41,981 nt of DNA, taken from Candidatus Poribacteria bacterium. Its GTDB lineage: Bacteria > Poribacteria > WGA-4E > WGA-3G. Shown piece by piece: positions 17,501 to 24,514 of the stretch (position 1 is its first letter; each line of letters begins with the position of its first letter). The notes beneath the pieces were generated by a model that was not told the origin of the DNA, made no database searches, and saw only the letters and a program-made list of their open reading frames with translations. The stretch lies in NCBI GenBank assembly GCA_028821605.1, contig JAPPFM010000046.1:97124-139104 (forward strand). The letters are read 5' to 3'. The translations under genes were made by a program, and so were the position numbers.

Positions 17501-18562
17501 CTTGTCACTTCGGATTGACGTTCTCTTTCCGGTCGGTGAAGGGTTACGCGTCCTTGTGCTGCCTTGTCCCCAAGCAAGAGGAAGCACCTGTTCAAAAGTC
17601 TGCCCATCGAACCGCAAGAGAAGATTGTAACCACCGAACCAGAGGTTTCCGTCCGGATCTTCGGCTATCGCCTCGATGGCACCAATGGCGTTGAGATTCT
17701 CCATATTGTAACGTTTGAATCCAGCACCTTGGCTGACACTCGGCATTTGGTTTTCTGTTTCATCATCTGCTTGATCGCTATCGCTGGGTTTTGGAACTTC
17801 GCGGACCCAACGCGTCTCTCGGAAACTCAAAATTACGCCGGTCTGTTCCTCCGTTCCTTCATGTCCACCGAGCCAGATGGTGCCATCTTTGCTTTCAAAG
17901 ATGACGTTTATTGTCAAAGTCGCTGAACGAGCGATATCCTCGCCTATGATTTCGTTTGGCTGTGCTTGTGGTGGGCGTTGGACACCTGGGGTGACGTACT
18001 TCGTTAGCCTCTGATTGTCGCCGATCCAAACATCACCCTTTCGATCAACGATCAACCAATTGCCTCTGCCGATAAGGCTGATTGCAGTGCCATCAAACAG
18101 GCTGACTCTGCCTGAGGTTTCTGCAGGCACACGCGTGAGGAACCAGATATGTCCCCACTTGTCTTCAACGATTTGTCGAGTCTCTCCAAGCAACGCACCG
18201 GCTTTTCCATCAGGCACAGACAGGTCTTCCGAAGTGTCCGGGTACCCAATGTGGGGTTCAAATGTATTCCCATCAAATCGACTTACGCCATCCTGATTGG
18301 AGCCGAACCAGAGGGTCCCTCGACTGTCTTGGAAAATAACAGGAACAACTGGACCCACTAATCCATCGGCAACGGTGTAGGTTTGAATTTGCTCAATGCC
18401 TCTTGCTTCAACGGAAATAAGGACCGTGGCAAGGACTATGCTAAAGATTAAAGTGAGGTTTTTCGCAATGTAGTAGGCGCGAGGTCCCCTCGCCCGTGTG
18501 ATCAGGTTCGGAGACCCAACCCCTACATAAGGGGTGATGTGTGTCATAATCTTTTTTGCCAT
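14588..18562 (-). CDS. Sensor propeller / Y_Y_Y / membrane / SpoIIE (PP2C) phosphatase
   Basis: A 1324-residue one-chain signalling protein. A signal or anchor segment (about 33-52) is followed by many Reg_prop blades (RGTLWFGSNQDGVSRFDG, YLWFSILGGVRRYN). They are arranged as in hybrid two-component sensors and probably form the periplasmic ligand-binding propellers. Next are a Y_Y_Y-type domain (about 920-1035), one transmembrane helix (about 1044-1064), a charged coiled coil (about 1065-1095) and a C-terminal SpoIIE/RsbU serine phosphatase. Its metal aspartates appear intact: D1125 (GGDFYD), D1143 (VADAAGKG), D1261 (HSDG) and D1314/D1315 (YDDMT). The expected output is dephosphorylation of an anti-anti-sigma factor; none is encoded here. 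The start is uncertain: TATAAT overlaps the ATG at 18562, so the ATG at 18547 may be used. The N-terminal codons include a palindromic repeat. Confidence 0.85.
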   Translation of the reverse strand: MAKKIMTHITPYVGVGSPNLITRARGPRAYYIAKNLTLIFSIVLATVLISVEARGIEQIQTYTVADGLVGPVVPVIFQDSRGTLWFGSNQDGVSRFDGNTFEPHIGYPDTSEDLSVPDGKAGALLGETRQIVEDKWGHIWFLTRVPAETSGRVSLFDGTAISLIGRGNWLIVDRKGDVWIGDNQRLTKYVTPGVQRPPQAQPNEIIGEDIARSATLTINVIFESKDGTIWLGGHEGTEEQTGVILSFRETRWVREVPKPSDSDQADDETENQMPSVSQGAGFKRYNMENLNAIGAIEAIAEDPDGNLWFGGYNLLLRFDGQTFEQVLPLAWGQGSTRTRNPSPTGKRTSIRSDKQGRVWFSDGRTTRWLKGSLHGNLIGFLELEDALGNLWVTDELGAHQYDSQLNLAPDSVYSELGIEGIHTIVEAVDGKLWFGHNNGTTVFDPTPVISTHAGLGTNRVRMVYEDSRGYLWFSILGGVRRYNPTTTELTTHLFRVDSAQNILSPNSQANPSSIDRSRLPRTEIERIFEVGGDVWFIDEPRARAGATRPIYTFFRFASGKVDQVSIPIRTQVGPGGEMSGSSTDIHIIEGKDVWLAFGGHLFKADRTGLLRLTDTGFQRILFQQTGPGTVPKPINPLDHGAAAITDLYTDTNERLWVHFENGKVLRYPKTITQLKPTDRPIKPEILPLKATMLLKAASGSKWFFNAVTGKLIIWSDTELGGPILLDGESSSAPLAVWKDPQQENNRITFLFPDVLKTYHGIALITVDDLNLADVQAFLTSQEGVLWLATSQGAVRYDGKRLTKYAKKEDEFLVNNVRDVMEDSRGNIWFATWGGGILRYDGETFYPLTTKNGLAHNNISKIHESSDKDLWFATEGGVTHYTPTIGGLPFCRLTALEADTTYTDLSASLTLPARGSKTFNVKGISPLREGLSYEFKLTGLDIPTWTTLSAEAFSLLKTGSGVRSKEWTDASAIGLPDQQLLQDSGVTQEFQNQNGILRIRYTGLKAGNYSFLVKAFRKGSPYTEPAAAVDFSISAPFWTRWRRYLPTLIFVTVVLSLIGRLVVNRRHTVQLRNEMREREEAEVQRIRDELNEAQNIQMGLLPTEAPDTKGFDVAGMSVPATQVGGDFYDYLTVANGQTAIAVADAAGKGLRGAMNAVLTNGMLYEVSRFKSEADIILTDLNRGLAPRMYGPSFIALNLAILDEEKKQIDYANGGQPYPVLKRGTNVFEIDSSDLPLGSMKRVEYESITFDLNEDDVLIFHSDGLIEALNTDEEMYGTERLKDLVSRIPDHYTAEEVIQSIVSDVQGFVGEAEQYDDMTIVVIKVP
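18473..18526. repeat. 54-bp palindromic repeat inside the SpoIIE-type gene's 5' end
   Basis: The ends GTAGGCGCGAGGTCCCC and GGAGACCCAACCCCTAC are imperfect reverse complements. The element resembles the GGGGAGACC core of the 119-bp repeats. It lies within the reading frame and encodes roughly residues 13-30 of the regulator, just before the hydrophobic anchor. Confidence 0.65.
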
Positions 18563-18593
18563 TATAGGCGAGAGTTTGTGTCCTGTCTAACAA

Positions 18594-19769
18594 TTAGTGC
18601 GAGAAGTCGCGAATGCGGGAAATCGCTTCCTCAATCACTGTGTCTGGATACGTAAGTGAGATTCTGAAATAACCTTCACTCCATTGTCCGTATCCGAGTC
18701 CGGGTGTTACAACGACGCCTGCTTCCTCAAGCAGTGCTGTCGCAAAGGCGCGGCTGGATCCGTTAAACCGCGATGGAACGGGTGCCCAAACATATATAGT
18801 CGCCTTCGGTTTCTCGATTTCCCATCCGCTATCTGTAAGCGCGTCTACCACCATATCTCTGCGCTTTTGATAAACAGCATTTATCGCTGGTGTAATTTCG
18901 TCTACGATTGAGAGTGCCTTCGCACCAGCGAACTGGAGGGCACGGAGCGAACCGTTATCAATATTATCTTTGACCTTCTTGACGGCATCGACAGCGATTG
19001 GATTACCAGCGACAAATCCCAATCGCCATCCTGTCATATTGAACGCTTTGCTTAGTGAAAAGAATTCGACAGCGACCTCGGCGGCACCCTCTACTTGCAA
19101 AATGCTTGGTGAGCGATACCCATCGTAAGTATTTTCGCTGTAAGCGTTGTCATGTGCAATAAGAATGTCGTTTTGTCGTCCAAATTCTACGGCGCGCTCG
19201 AAAAAATCGAGGTCGGCAGTGGCTGTCGTGGGGTTGTTTGGATAGTTGATCCAGAGGACTTTGGCGAGGCGTTTCACTTCGTCAGGAATAGCGTCAAAGT
19301 CAACATAGAAATCGTTTTCTCGCAGAATCGGCGCGTAGTAGGTCGTCGCGCTGGCAAACACGTGTCCAATGTTGTAGGTTGGATAGCCTGGACTCGCTGC
19401 GATGCCGATGTCGCCTGGATTGAGAATGCCCAGTGCCATTTTAACAATGGCGTCTTTACTACCGAGCGTTGTCACAACCTGTTCATCGGACAGTGGGACC
19501 CCGTAACGATGTTGGTAAAAGTCGAGGACTGCTTGTGGGAAATCGTCGACGGGGATGTCGCACCCGTAGCGGTGTCTGTCCGAGTCATCGGGGTTTTGAA
19601 TCGCGCTACATAAGGTCTCAACAACTGGATCTGGTGTTGGAATATCCGGGTCACCGATGCCGAGGCTAATCACATCGACACCTCGTGCTTGTGCTGCCTG
19701 CATTTTTTGACGTAAATCTACAAAGAGATAGGGTGGAAGTTTCTCTAACCGTTCTGCGATCGTAATCAA
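18594..19769 (-). CDS. dapL: LL-diaminopimelate aminotransferase
   Basis: A 391-residue class I/II PLP aminotransferase. The start is a TTG at 19769 with GGAG six bases upstream. The PLP lysine is K241 (SLSKAFNMTGWRLG), with cofactor contacts at N179 (NYPNNPTT), D207 (AHDNAYS) and the C-terminal substrate Arg in YFRISLT. The N-terminal motif (LPPYLFVDLRQK, SLGIGDPDIPTP) is typical of DapL, which converts tetrahydrodipicolinate to LL-diaminopimelate in one step and bypasses DapC/D/E. Two dapB genes in the same direction upstream support this assignment. The start is 11 bp after the PhyH stop, so the genes are probably co-transcribed. A broader-specificity aminotransferase remains an alternative. 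Confidence 0.82.
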   Translation of the reverse strand: MITIAERLEKLPPYLFVDLRQKMQAAQARGVDVISLGIGDPDIPTPDPVVETLCSAIQNPDDSDRHRYGCDIPVDDFPQAVLDFYQHRYGVPLSDEQVVTTLGSKDAIVKMALGILNPGDIGIAASPGYPTYNIGHVFASATTYYAPILRENDFYVDFDAIPDEVKRLAKVLWINYPNNPTTATADLDFFERAVEFGRQNDILIAHDNAYSENTYDGYRSPSILQVEGAAEVAVEFFSLSKAFNMTGWRLGFVAGNPIAVDAVKKVKDNIDNGSLRALQFAGAKALSIVDEITPAINAVYQKRRDMVVDALTDSGWEIEKPKATIYVWAPVPSRFNGSSRAFATALLEEAGVVVTPGLGYGQWSEGYFRISLTYPDTVIEEAISRIRDFSH

Positions 19770-19780
19770 AGTATTCTCCT

Positions 19781-20524
19781 TTATTTCAGATGAAGGATTG
19801 ACTGTTGGGTTTCGCTGAGGCTTTCCATAACGTTAGGACTGAAGTGCAGACCTTGACCGCCCCAATCTGGCATATAACCGATGCTGTAGCAGTAATAAAG
19901 CGTCCGACGCGGGTTGCCAGAAACGTTGATGACGGACCCGTGTGTGAGTGCCTCTGTGAAGATGATAGCGTCCCCTGCTTTTGCTGGGATCGGTGTTAGT
20001 ACAGGGTTTTCGTCGGGATGGCCTCCCCAAGGTTTTGGGAAATTGCTCTTATGGGCACCCGGTATAACAGCGAAACACCCGTCTTCTACATCGCAATCCA
20101 GCATCGGAAAGACTGCTTTTGTTAAGGTTGACACCATCTCTCCGTTTTTGCAATGGTATTGGCATTTCGGGATAATTGGTGTTCCGTGCATGTGTAACCC
20201 GGTATAGCCACCGCCCCACCGGTAAATCGTATACGTGTGATTGAGTCGATAGGGACCGCCGGTTACGCCTTGGATTACATCCAACACCTCTGGAATGTCG
20301 ATGAGGTCGTTAAAGGTGCTGTCTGCCTCCAAAATATTGGAGATATAGAGTTCTTTCTCCGTTCGCTGTGTGCCGAGGCACAGGGGAGATGGATAATCGT
20401 CAGGCGGCATGTTCTCGTACTCATCTAACACAGTGTTACACGCATCAATCACTGACTGCGGGATAACACTCTTTAGCAGAATGAAACCTTGTAAGTCAAA
20501 TAGATATTTTTGTTCGTCTGTCAT
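19781..20524 (-). CDS. PhyH-like (phytanoyl-CoA dioxygenase family) protein
   Basis: A 247-residue double-stranded beta-helix protein of the Fe(II)/2-oxoglutarate PhyH family. Recognisable parts are the N-terminal helix (LFDLQGFILLKSV), the first iron-ligand region (GLHMHGTP, H111), the conserved DGCFAVIPGAHKSNFP segment (148-163), the distal His (THGSV, H195) and the 2-oxoglutarate Arg (RRTLYY, R206/R207). The usual H-x-D acid is not seen: the sequence reads H111-M-H113-G. It may belong to a subfamily with an altered metal site. AAGGAAAAG precedes the start. The gene lies between the YCF48 lipoprotein and dapL genes. Substrate unknown. Confidence 0.8.
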   Translation of the reverse strand: MTDEQKYLFDLQGFILLKSVIPQSVIDACNTVLDEYENMPPDDYPSPLCLGTQRTEKELYISNILEADSTFNDLIDIPEVLDVIQGVTGGPYRLNHTYTIYRWGGGYTGLHMHGTPIIPKCQYHCKNGEMVSTLTKAVFPMLDCDVEDGCFAVIPGAHKSNFPKPWGGHPDENPVLTPIPAKAGDAIIFTEALTHGSVINVSGNPRRTLYYCYSIGYMPDWGGQGLHFSPNVMESLSETQQSILHLK

Positions 20525-20557
20525 TTTTCTTTTCCTTCATAGTATCGGAGTGCTTGT

Positions 20558-22570
20558 TTACGGAACAGCCTCATACCTGAGAATTGTTCCGTTTTGACCA
20601 ACCACCCATCCGCTGTCTCTGCTGCTTATGTAAATAGCCTTCAAATCCGTTCGGGTCTCTGTGTGCTGGGGTCTCCAATTTTGCCCGCCATCCTTTGTGT
20701 GCAGGACAAGCCCCTCTTTTCCAACGATCCAACCTTCTGTTTCTGAGATAAAAAATACGTCGTCAAGGAAATTGGCGGTATGACTCTCTTGGCGTTGCCA
20801 TGTCTTGCCGCCGTTCTCCGTGTGTAGAATCAACCCATCCATACCCAAACTGCGTAGATCCAATCCTACGACCCATCCAATTTCTGGTGAGACGAAGGTA
20901 ACGGCATCTAAAAAGAAAAATGGATGCCGTCTACTGATAGATGCCAACTTCCAATTGGTGCCGCCATCAACTGTGGAAAGCATTGTGCCATTCATTCCGA
21001 CGACCCAACCGCGTTGTTTGGAGGTGAAGTGAACGTCAAACAGGTTCCAAGTCGTTCCGCTCTTTTGTCGGTTCCACGTTTTTCCACCGTCATTTGTGTG
21101 GATGATTTCGCCGCCGCTTCCGACACACCATCCGTTTTCTTTGTCGAGAAAAAAAAGAGAGAGTAAGTCCTGTTCTGTGTTTGAGGTTTGACGATGCCAA
21201 ACACTTCCGCCGTTTGCTGTGTGCAGAACCACGCCTGCTTCAGCAACTGCCCACCCGACTTGTGCGGACACAAAGTGAGTCGCACCGAAACACTCTGTCG
21301 TGCGGCTGTCTTGTGCGTTCCATACAACGCCACCATCTTCGGTTCGTAGAATCGAACCTCGGTCTCCAACGACGTATCCTTCCTTCGACGAAGTCGCGCA
21401 CACACCGACGAGGAGATGGCTGGGACTTGATTGTGATTCCCATGTTACGCCGCCGTTGCGAGTGTGCAGGATCGTCCCGTTCTCACCGACTGCCCAGCCC
21501 AATCGTTTAGAAACGAAGTCGATACCCAATAGGACAGCGTCCGCGCTGTTGTGAAAGCGGGGACCGCCGCGTTGATGTTTCCATTTTCCTTTTCCACCAG
21601 ATGAGGTGTGAAGAATCACCCCTAAATCGCCGACAATCCAACCGTTTTGGGCATCCGTGAAGTCAATATCGTAAAGTGTAAAGGTATGTAGTGGCTCTTT
21701 GCCGAGATACTCCGGTTGTCCGTAACTGCTTTTATGACGTTCATTTGTTCCGTGTGTAATAAATTCCCACGTCTCTCCGCCATCGGTTGTTGCGAAGACG
21801 CTCCGTCTATCGCCTACAACCCAGCCTGTCTGTTCGTCTATAAAGTGAAGGTTGAATAGGGCAGCTTCTGTCTCGAATTGGGATTGCCACGTCTCTCCGC
21901 CATCGGTTGTTCGATAGATGTAACCCGCATTTTTATTATGTGTTGATGTCGGTGTATTGTAGGTGATAATCCAACCCAGATTTTCGTTTACGAAGTGGAC
22001 ACCTTTCAGTGATTTTCTGTTGAACACCTTTCCATCAATCTTTGTAAACGTCTGTCCGTCATCGGTTGTTTTCAGCAGTGTGCCCCAATCCCCGACGATC
22101 CAGCCCGTAGCCTCGCCTATAAAAAGATCGTGCAAGTTGTTTTCTGTACCTGTTTCAATATGCCGCCACGTTTGACCACCATCCACTGTATGGATCAGAA
22201 CACCGCCTTCACCGGTGCACCAACCTTCCAATGCGGAGCGAAAATAGACGTTTCGCAAGGGCTTGCCGAAAACACCGCTGCTCTGTCTGTGCCACGTCTG
22301 TCCGCCACTTTTTGTATGGATAATGAGGCTTTCCGCATCCTCTTCACGATCAAGACTTGGAATTAGGTCTACCGCGTTGCCAACTGCCCAGCCCAAAGTT
22401 TCGCTTACAAAATGGACATCGTATAGGTGCGAATTCCAATCTCCCTCCATGACGGTCTTCCATCTGTACCGCGTTTGTGCATTAGACGTTGTATCTTCAC
22501 ATCCGATTATAAATAATGCAATGATGAGGACAACAGACACGGAGGGAACACGCGAATGACGTTGCAGCAT
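20558..22570 (-). CDS. YCF48/BNR-repeat propeller lipoprotein, 14 blades
   Basis: A predicted exported lipoprotein of 670 residues. The N-terminus from the ATG at 22570 reads as a lipoprotein signal ending in the lipobox LFIIGC. The rest is a series of YCF48-like repeats of the form GW-x-VG-x-x-G-x-x-x-x-T-x-DGG-x-x-W. Fourteen GW/GY-VG motifs can be counted (for example GWAVGENGT, GYVVGDRGS, GWVVGQNGT), which fits two seven-bladed Ycf48/Hcf136-type propellers. Ycf48 assists photosystem assembly in phototrophs; outside them the role is unknown, so extracellular binding is only inferred. The start is four bases after the dapB stop. An upstream ATG (22615) inside dapB is an alternative. Confidence 0.8.
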   Translation of the reverse strand: MLQRHSRVPSVSVVLIIALFIIGCEDTTSNAQTRYRWKTVMEGDWNSHLYDVHFVSETLGWAVGNAVDLIPSLDREEDAESLIIHTKSGGQTWHRQSSGVFGKPLRNVYFRSALEGWCTGEGGVLIHTVDGGQTWRHIETGTENNLHDLFIGEATGWIVGDWGTLLKTTDDGQTFTKIDGKVFNRKSLKGVHFVNENLGWIITYNTPTSTHNKNAGYIYRTTDGGETWQSQFETEAALFNLHFIDEQTGWVVGDRRSVFATTDGGETWEFITHGTNERHKSSYGQPEYLGKEPLHTFTLYDIDFTDAQNGWIVGDLGVILHTSSGGKGKWKHQRGGPRFHNSADAVLLGIDFVSKRLGWAVGENGTILHTRNGGVTWESQSSPSHLLVGVCATSSKEGYVVGDRGSILRTEDGGVVWNAQDSRTTECFGATHFVSAQVGWAVAEAGVVLHTANGGSVWHRQTSNTEQDLLSLFFLDKENGWCVGSGGEIIHTNDGGKTWNRQKSGTTWNLFDVHFTSKQRGWVVGMNGTMLSTVDGGTNWKLASISRRHPFFFLDAVTFVSPEIGWVVGLDLRSLGMDGLILHTENGGKTWQRQESHTANFLDDVFFISETEGWIVGKEGLVLHTKDGGQNWRPQHTETRTDLKAIYISSRDSGWVVGQNGTILRYEAVP

Positions 22571-22574
22571 CCAA

Positions 22575-23390
22575 TTAATCGGACTTCTGAGAATGAAAAA
22601 GGACTTCGCTGACATCGTGTAAGCCTTTGGAAGCGTTGACGACCCATCTCGCTGCGCGAATCGCGCCTTTCGCAAACGCCTCTGGACTGTGGGCGCGATG
22701 AACAATACTCAACTGCTCGCCCTCGGTTGTAAACAGCACGGTATGATCCCCAGCAATATCGCCACCTCGCACCGCATGGATACCAATCTGTTTCTTGGGT
22801 CTGGCACCGACAATACCGTGTCTGCCGTAAACGCCGACCTGGTCTAAATCCCGTTTGAGTGTCGTGGTGACCGTCTCTGCTAAACGAAATGCTGTGCCGC
22901 TCGGTGAATCTGCTTTGTGGTTGTGATGTGCTTCTATTACCTCAATATTATAATCATCTCCGAGGGCTTTTGCAATTAATTCGAGTGCTGGGATCATTAC
23001 GTTGACACCGAGGCTCATGTTCGGTGCCATTACGCAGCGAATCTGGGATGCGAGTGTTCTGATGGTGGCGAGTTCATCAGGATCAAATCCTGTTGTTCCA
23101 ATAACGATGGCTTTCTCTGTATTGACAACCTGCTGGAGATGTTCCAAGGTCGCTGTCGGTTTTGAAAATTCAATGACGACATCAGCGTTTTGGAGGACAT
23201 CTTCAAGTTTACCCGTGATGGAGACACCTATTTCACCAATACCCGCGACAATACCCGCATCACTTCCGATGTGTGGATGCGATGGGTATTGGATAGCCCC
23301 AACAAGTTCCATATCTGATTGTTGAGCGATGCCTTGTGTGATGCACCGTCCCATACGACCACAGACACCGGTGATAACTACACGAATCAT
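22575..23390 (-). CDS. dapB: 4-hydroxy-tetrahydrodipicolinate reductase, copy 1
   Basis: A complete 271-residue DapB. Dinucleotide-binding motif GVCGRMGR lies at residues 8-15 and IGTTGFDPDEL at 97-107. The substrate and catalytic segment is AHHNHKADSPSGT (154-166), with H155 and K159 equivalent to E. coli H159 and K163. The enzyme reduces the DapA product to tetrahydrodipicolinate, the substrate of DapL encoded downstream. The start is placed at 23390 by alignment with copy 2; upstream in-frame codons to 23510 run into the 119-bp repeat and are not real coding sequence. No strong ribosome-binding site is seen. About 80 percent identical to copy 2 by eye. Confidence 0.92.
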   Translation of the reverse strand: MIRVVITGVCGRMGRCITQGIAQQSDMELVGAIQYPSHPHIGSDAGIVAGIGEIGVSITGKLEDVLQNADVVIEFSKPTATLEHLQQVVNTEKAIVIGTTGFDPDELATIRTLASQIRCVMAPNMSLGVNVMIPALELIAKALGDDYNIEVIEAHHNHKADSPSGTAFRLAETVTTTLKRDLDQVGVYGRHGIVGARPKKQIGIHAVRGGDIAGDHTVLFTTEGEQLSIVHRAHSPEAFAKGAIRAARWVVNASKGLHDVSEVLFHSQKSD

Positions 23391-23412
23391 TTTTTTAATT
23401 ATGAGCCTCTGG

Positions 23413-23531
23413 GCAAGTTTGAATATTAAATATGCACATTGTTGATTTATGACGGGCGGGGAGACCGCGCCCCTACGAGGTTCGCACCCATCAGAAATCC
23501 GAAAAACCATAATTTATTATTTAATATTGCT
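23413..23531 (+). repeat. 119-bp intergenic repeat, copy B
   Basis: Ungapped match to 12471-12589 with ten differences. It lies between the two dapB genes, 22 bp upstream of the copy 1 start, and includes the palindromic GGGCGGGGAGACC core and the 3' end TTTAATATTGCT. Confidence 0.8.
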
Positions 23532-23596
23532 TGGGCACCGTTTAAGTCAATGGGATTGCTGCTAAGAAGTATATTTGAGGTTAAAGGTCGCGTCTC

Positions 23597-24400
23597 TTAC
23601 TTCTGAAAGAGAACTTCGCTGATGTCGTGCAATCCCTTGGGAGCATCGACGACCCATCTCGCTGCACGGAGCGCGCCTTTGGCGAATGCCTCTGGGCTGT
23701 GGGCACGGTGGACAACACTTAATTGCTCACCCTCGGTTGCGAACAGCACGGTATGATCCCCGGCAATGTCACCGCCTCGTACCGCATGGATGCCGATCTG
23801 TTTCTTGGGTCTGGCACCGACAATACCGTGTCTACCGTAGACACCTACCTCGTCTAAGTCTCGATCCAATGCCGCAGCGACGGTTTCCGCTAAACGGAGT
23901 GCTGTGCCACTCGGTGAATCTGCTTTGTGGTTGTGATGCGCCTCTATGACCTCAATATCGTAATCGTCTCCAAGAGCCTTAGCGATTAATTCAAGGGCTT
24001 GGATCATCACGTTGACACCGAGACTCATGTTCGGTGCCATCACGCAGCGGATCTGTGAGGCGAGTGCTTTGACAGTTTCCAATTCGTCAGGATCATATCC
24101 AGTTGTTGCGATTATCATCGCTTTGTCGGCATTGACGACCTGTCGGAGGTGTTCAATAGTTGCTTCAGGTTTGGAGAATTCGATGACGACATCAGCGTTC
24201 TGAAGTACGTCGTCAAGTTCACCTGTGATGGGAACACCAATGTCGCCGATACCTGCGACGACACCCGCATCGCTCCCGATTTGGGGGTGTTCAGGGAATT
24301 CAATCGCGCCGACAAGTTCCATATCGGCTTGTTGGGAGACACCTTGGATAATGAGCCGTCCCATACGGCCGCATGCCCCATTAATAATTACACGAATCAT
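23597..24400 (-). CDS. dapB: 4-hydroxy-tetrahydrodipicolinate reductase, copy 2
   Basis: A 267-residue DapB paralogue, collinear with copy 1. GACGRMGR lies at 8-15 and the catalytic segment AHHNHKADSPSGT at 154-166 (H155, K159). One difference stands out: the family's GTTG loop reads ATTG here (A98), where copy 1 keeps Gly. This loop lies near the nicotinamide in known structures, so coenzyme preference or activity may differ; that is inference. Both copies are full length with no frameshift, so both are probably expressed. Neither copy has a strong upstream ribosome-binding site. Confidence 0.9.
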   Translation of the reverse strand: MIRVIINGACGRMGRLIIQGVSQQADMELVGAIEFPEHPQIGSDAGVVAGIGDIGVPITGELDDVLQNADVVIEFSKPEATIEHLRQVVNADKAMIIATTGYDPDELETVKALASQIRCVMAPNMSLGVNVMIQALELIAKALGDDYDIEVIEAHHNHKADSPSGTALRLAETVAAALDRDLDEVGVYGRHGIVGARPKKQIGIHAVRGGDIAGDHTVLFATEGEQLSVVHRAHSPEAFAKGALRAARWVVDAPKGLHDISEVLFQK

Positions 24401-24514
24401 CTTTTAAATTTTCCTTGCGGTTAAATGACGTGGGTTTGAACTTTGACGGTTTTTGATATAGGTCTGAAACCTCTTTGCTGAAAGCTGAGAGCGAAGCGAC
24501 CTGACTGCTGATGG

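Noticed and set aside
22571-22705. Extension of the YCF48 lipoprotein frame into dapB (start at 22705)
   Set aside because: The extra residues overlap the dapB coding region and precede the real signal sequence; the lipobox spacing fits the ATG at 22570.
23391-23510. N-terminal extension of dapB copy 1 by 40 residues
   Set aside because: The extension translates the 119-bp repeat and has no counterpart in copy 2 or in the DapB family.
23391-24514. Lysine riboswitch upstream of dapB
   Set aside because: The gaps before the dapB genes are short or filled by the 119-bp repeat; no L-box core was recognised.
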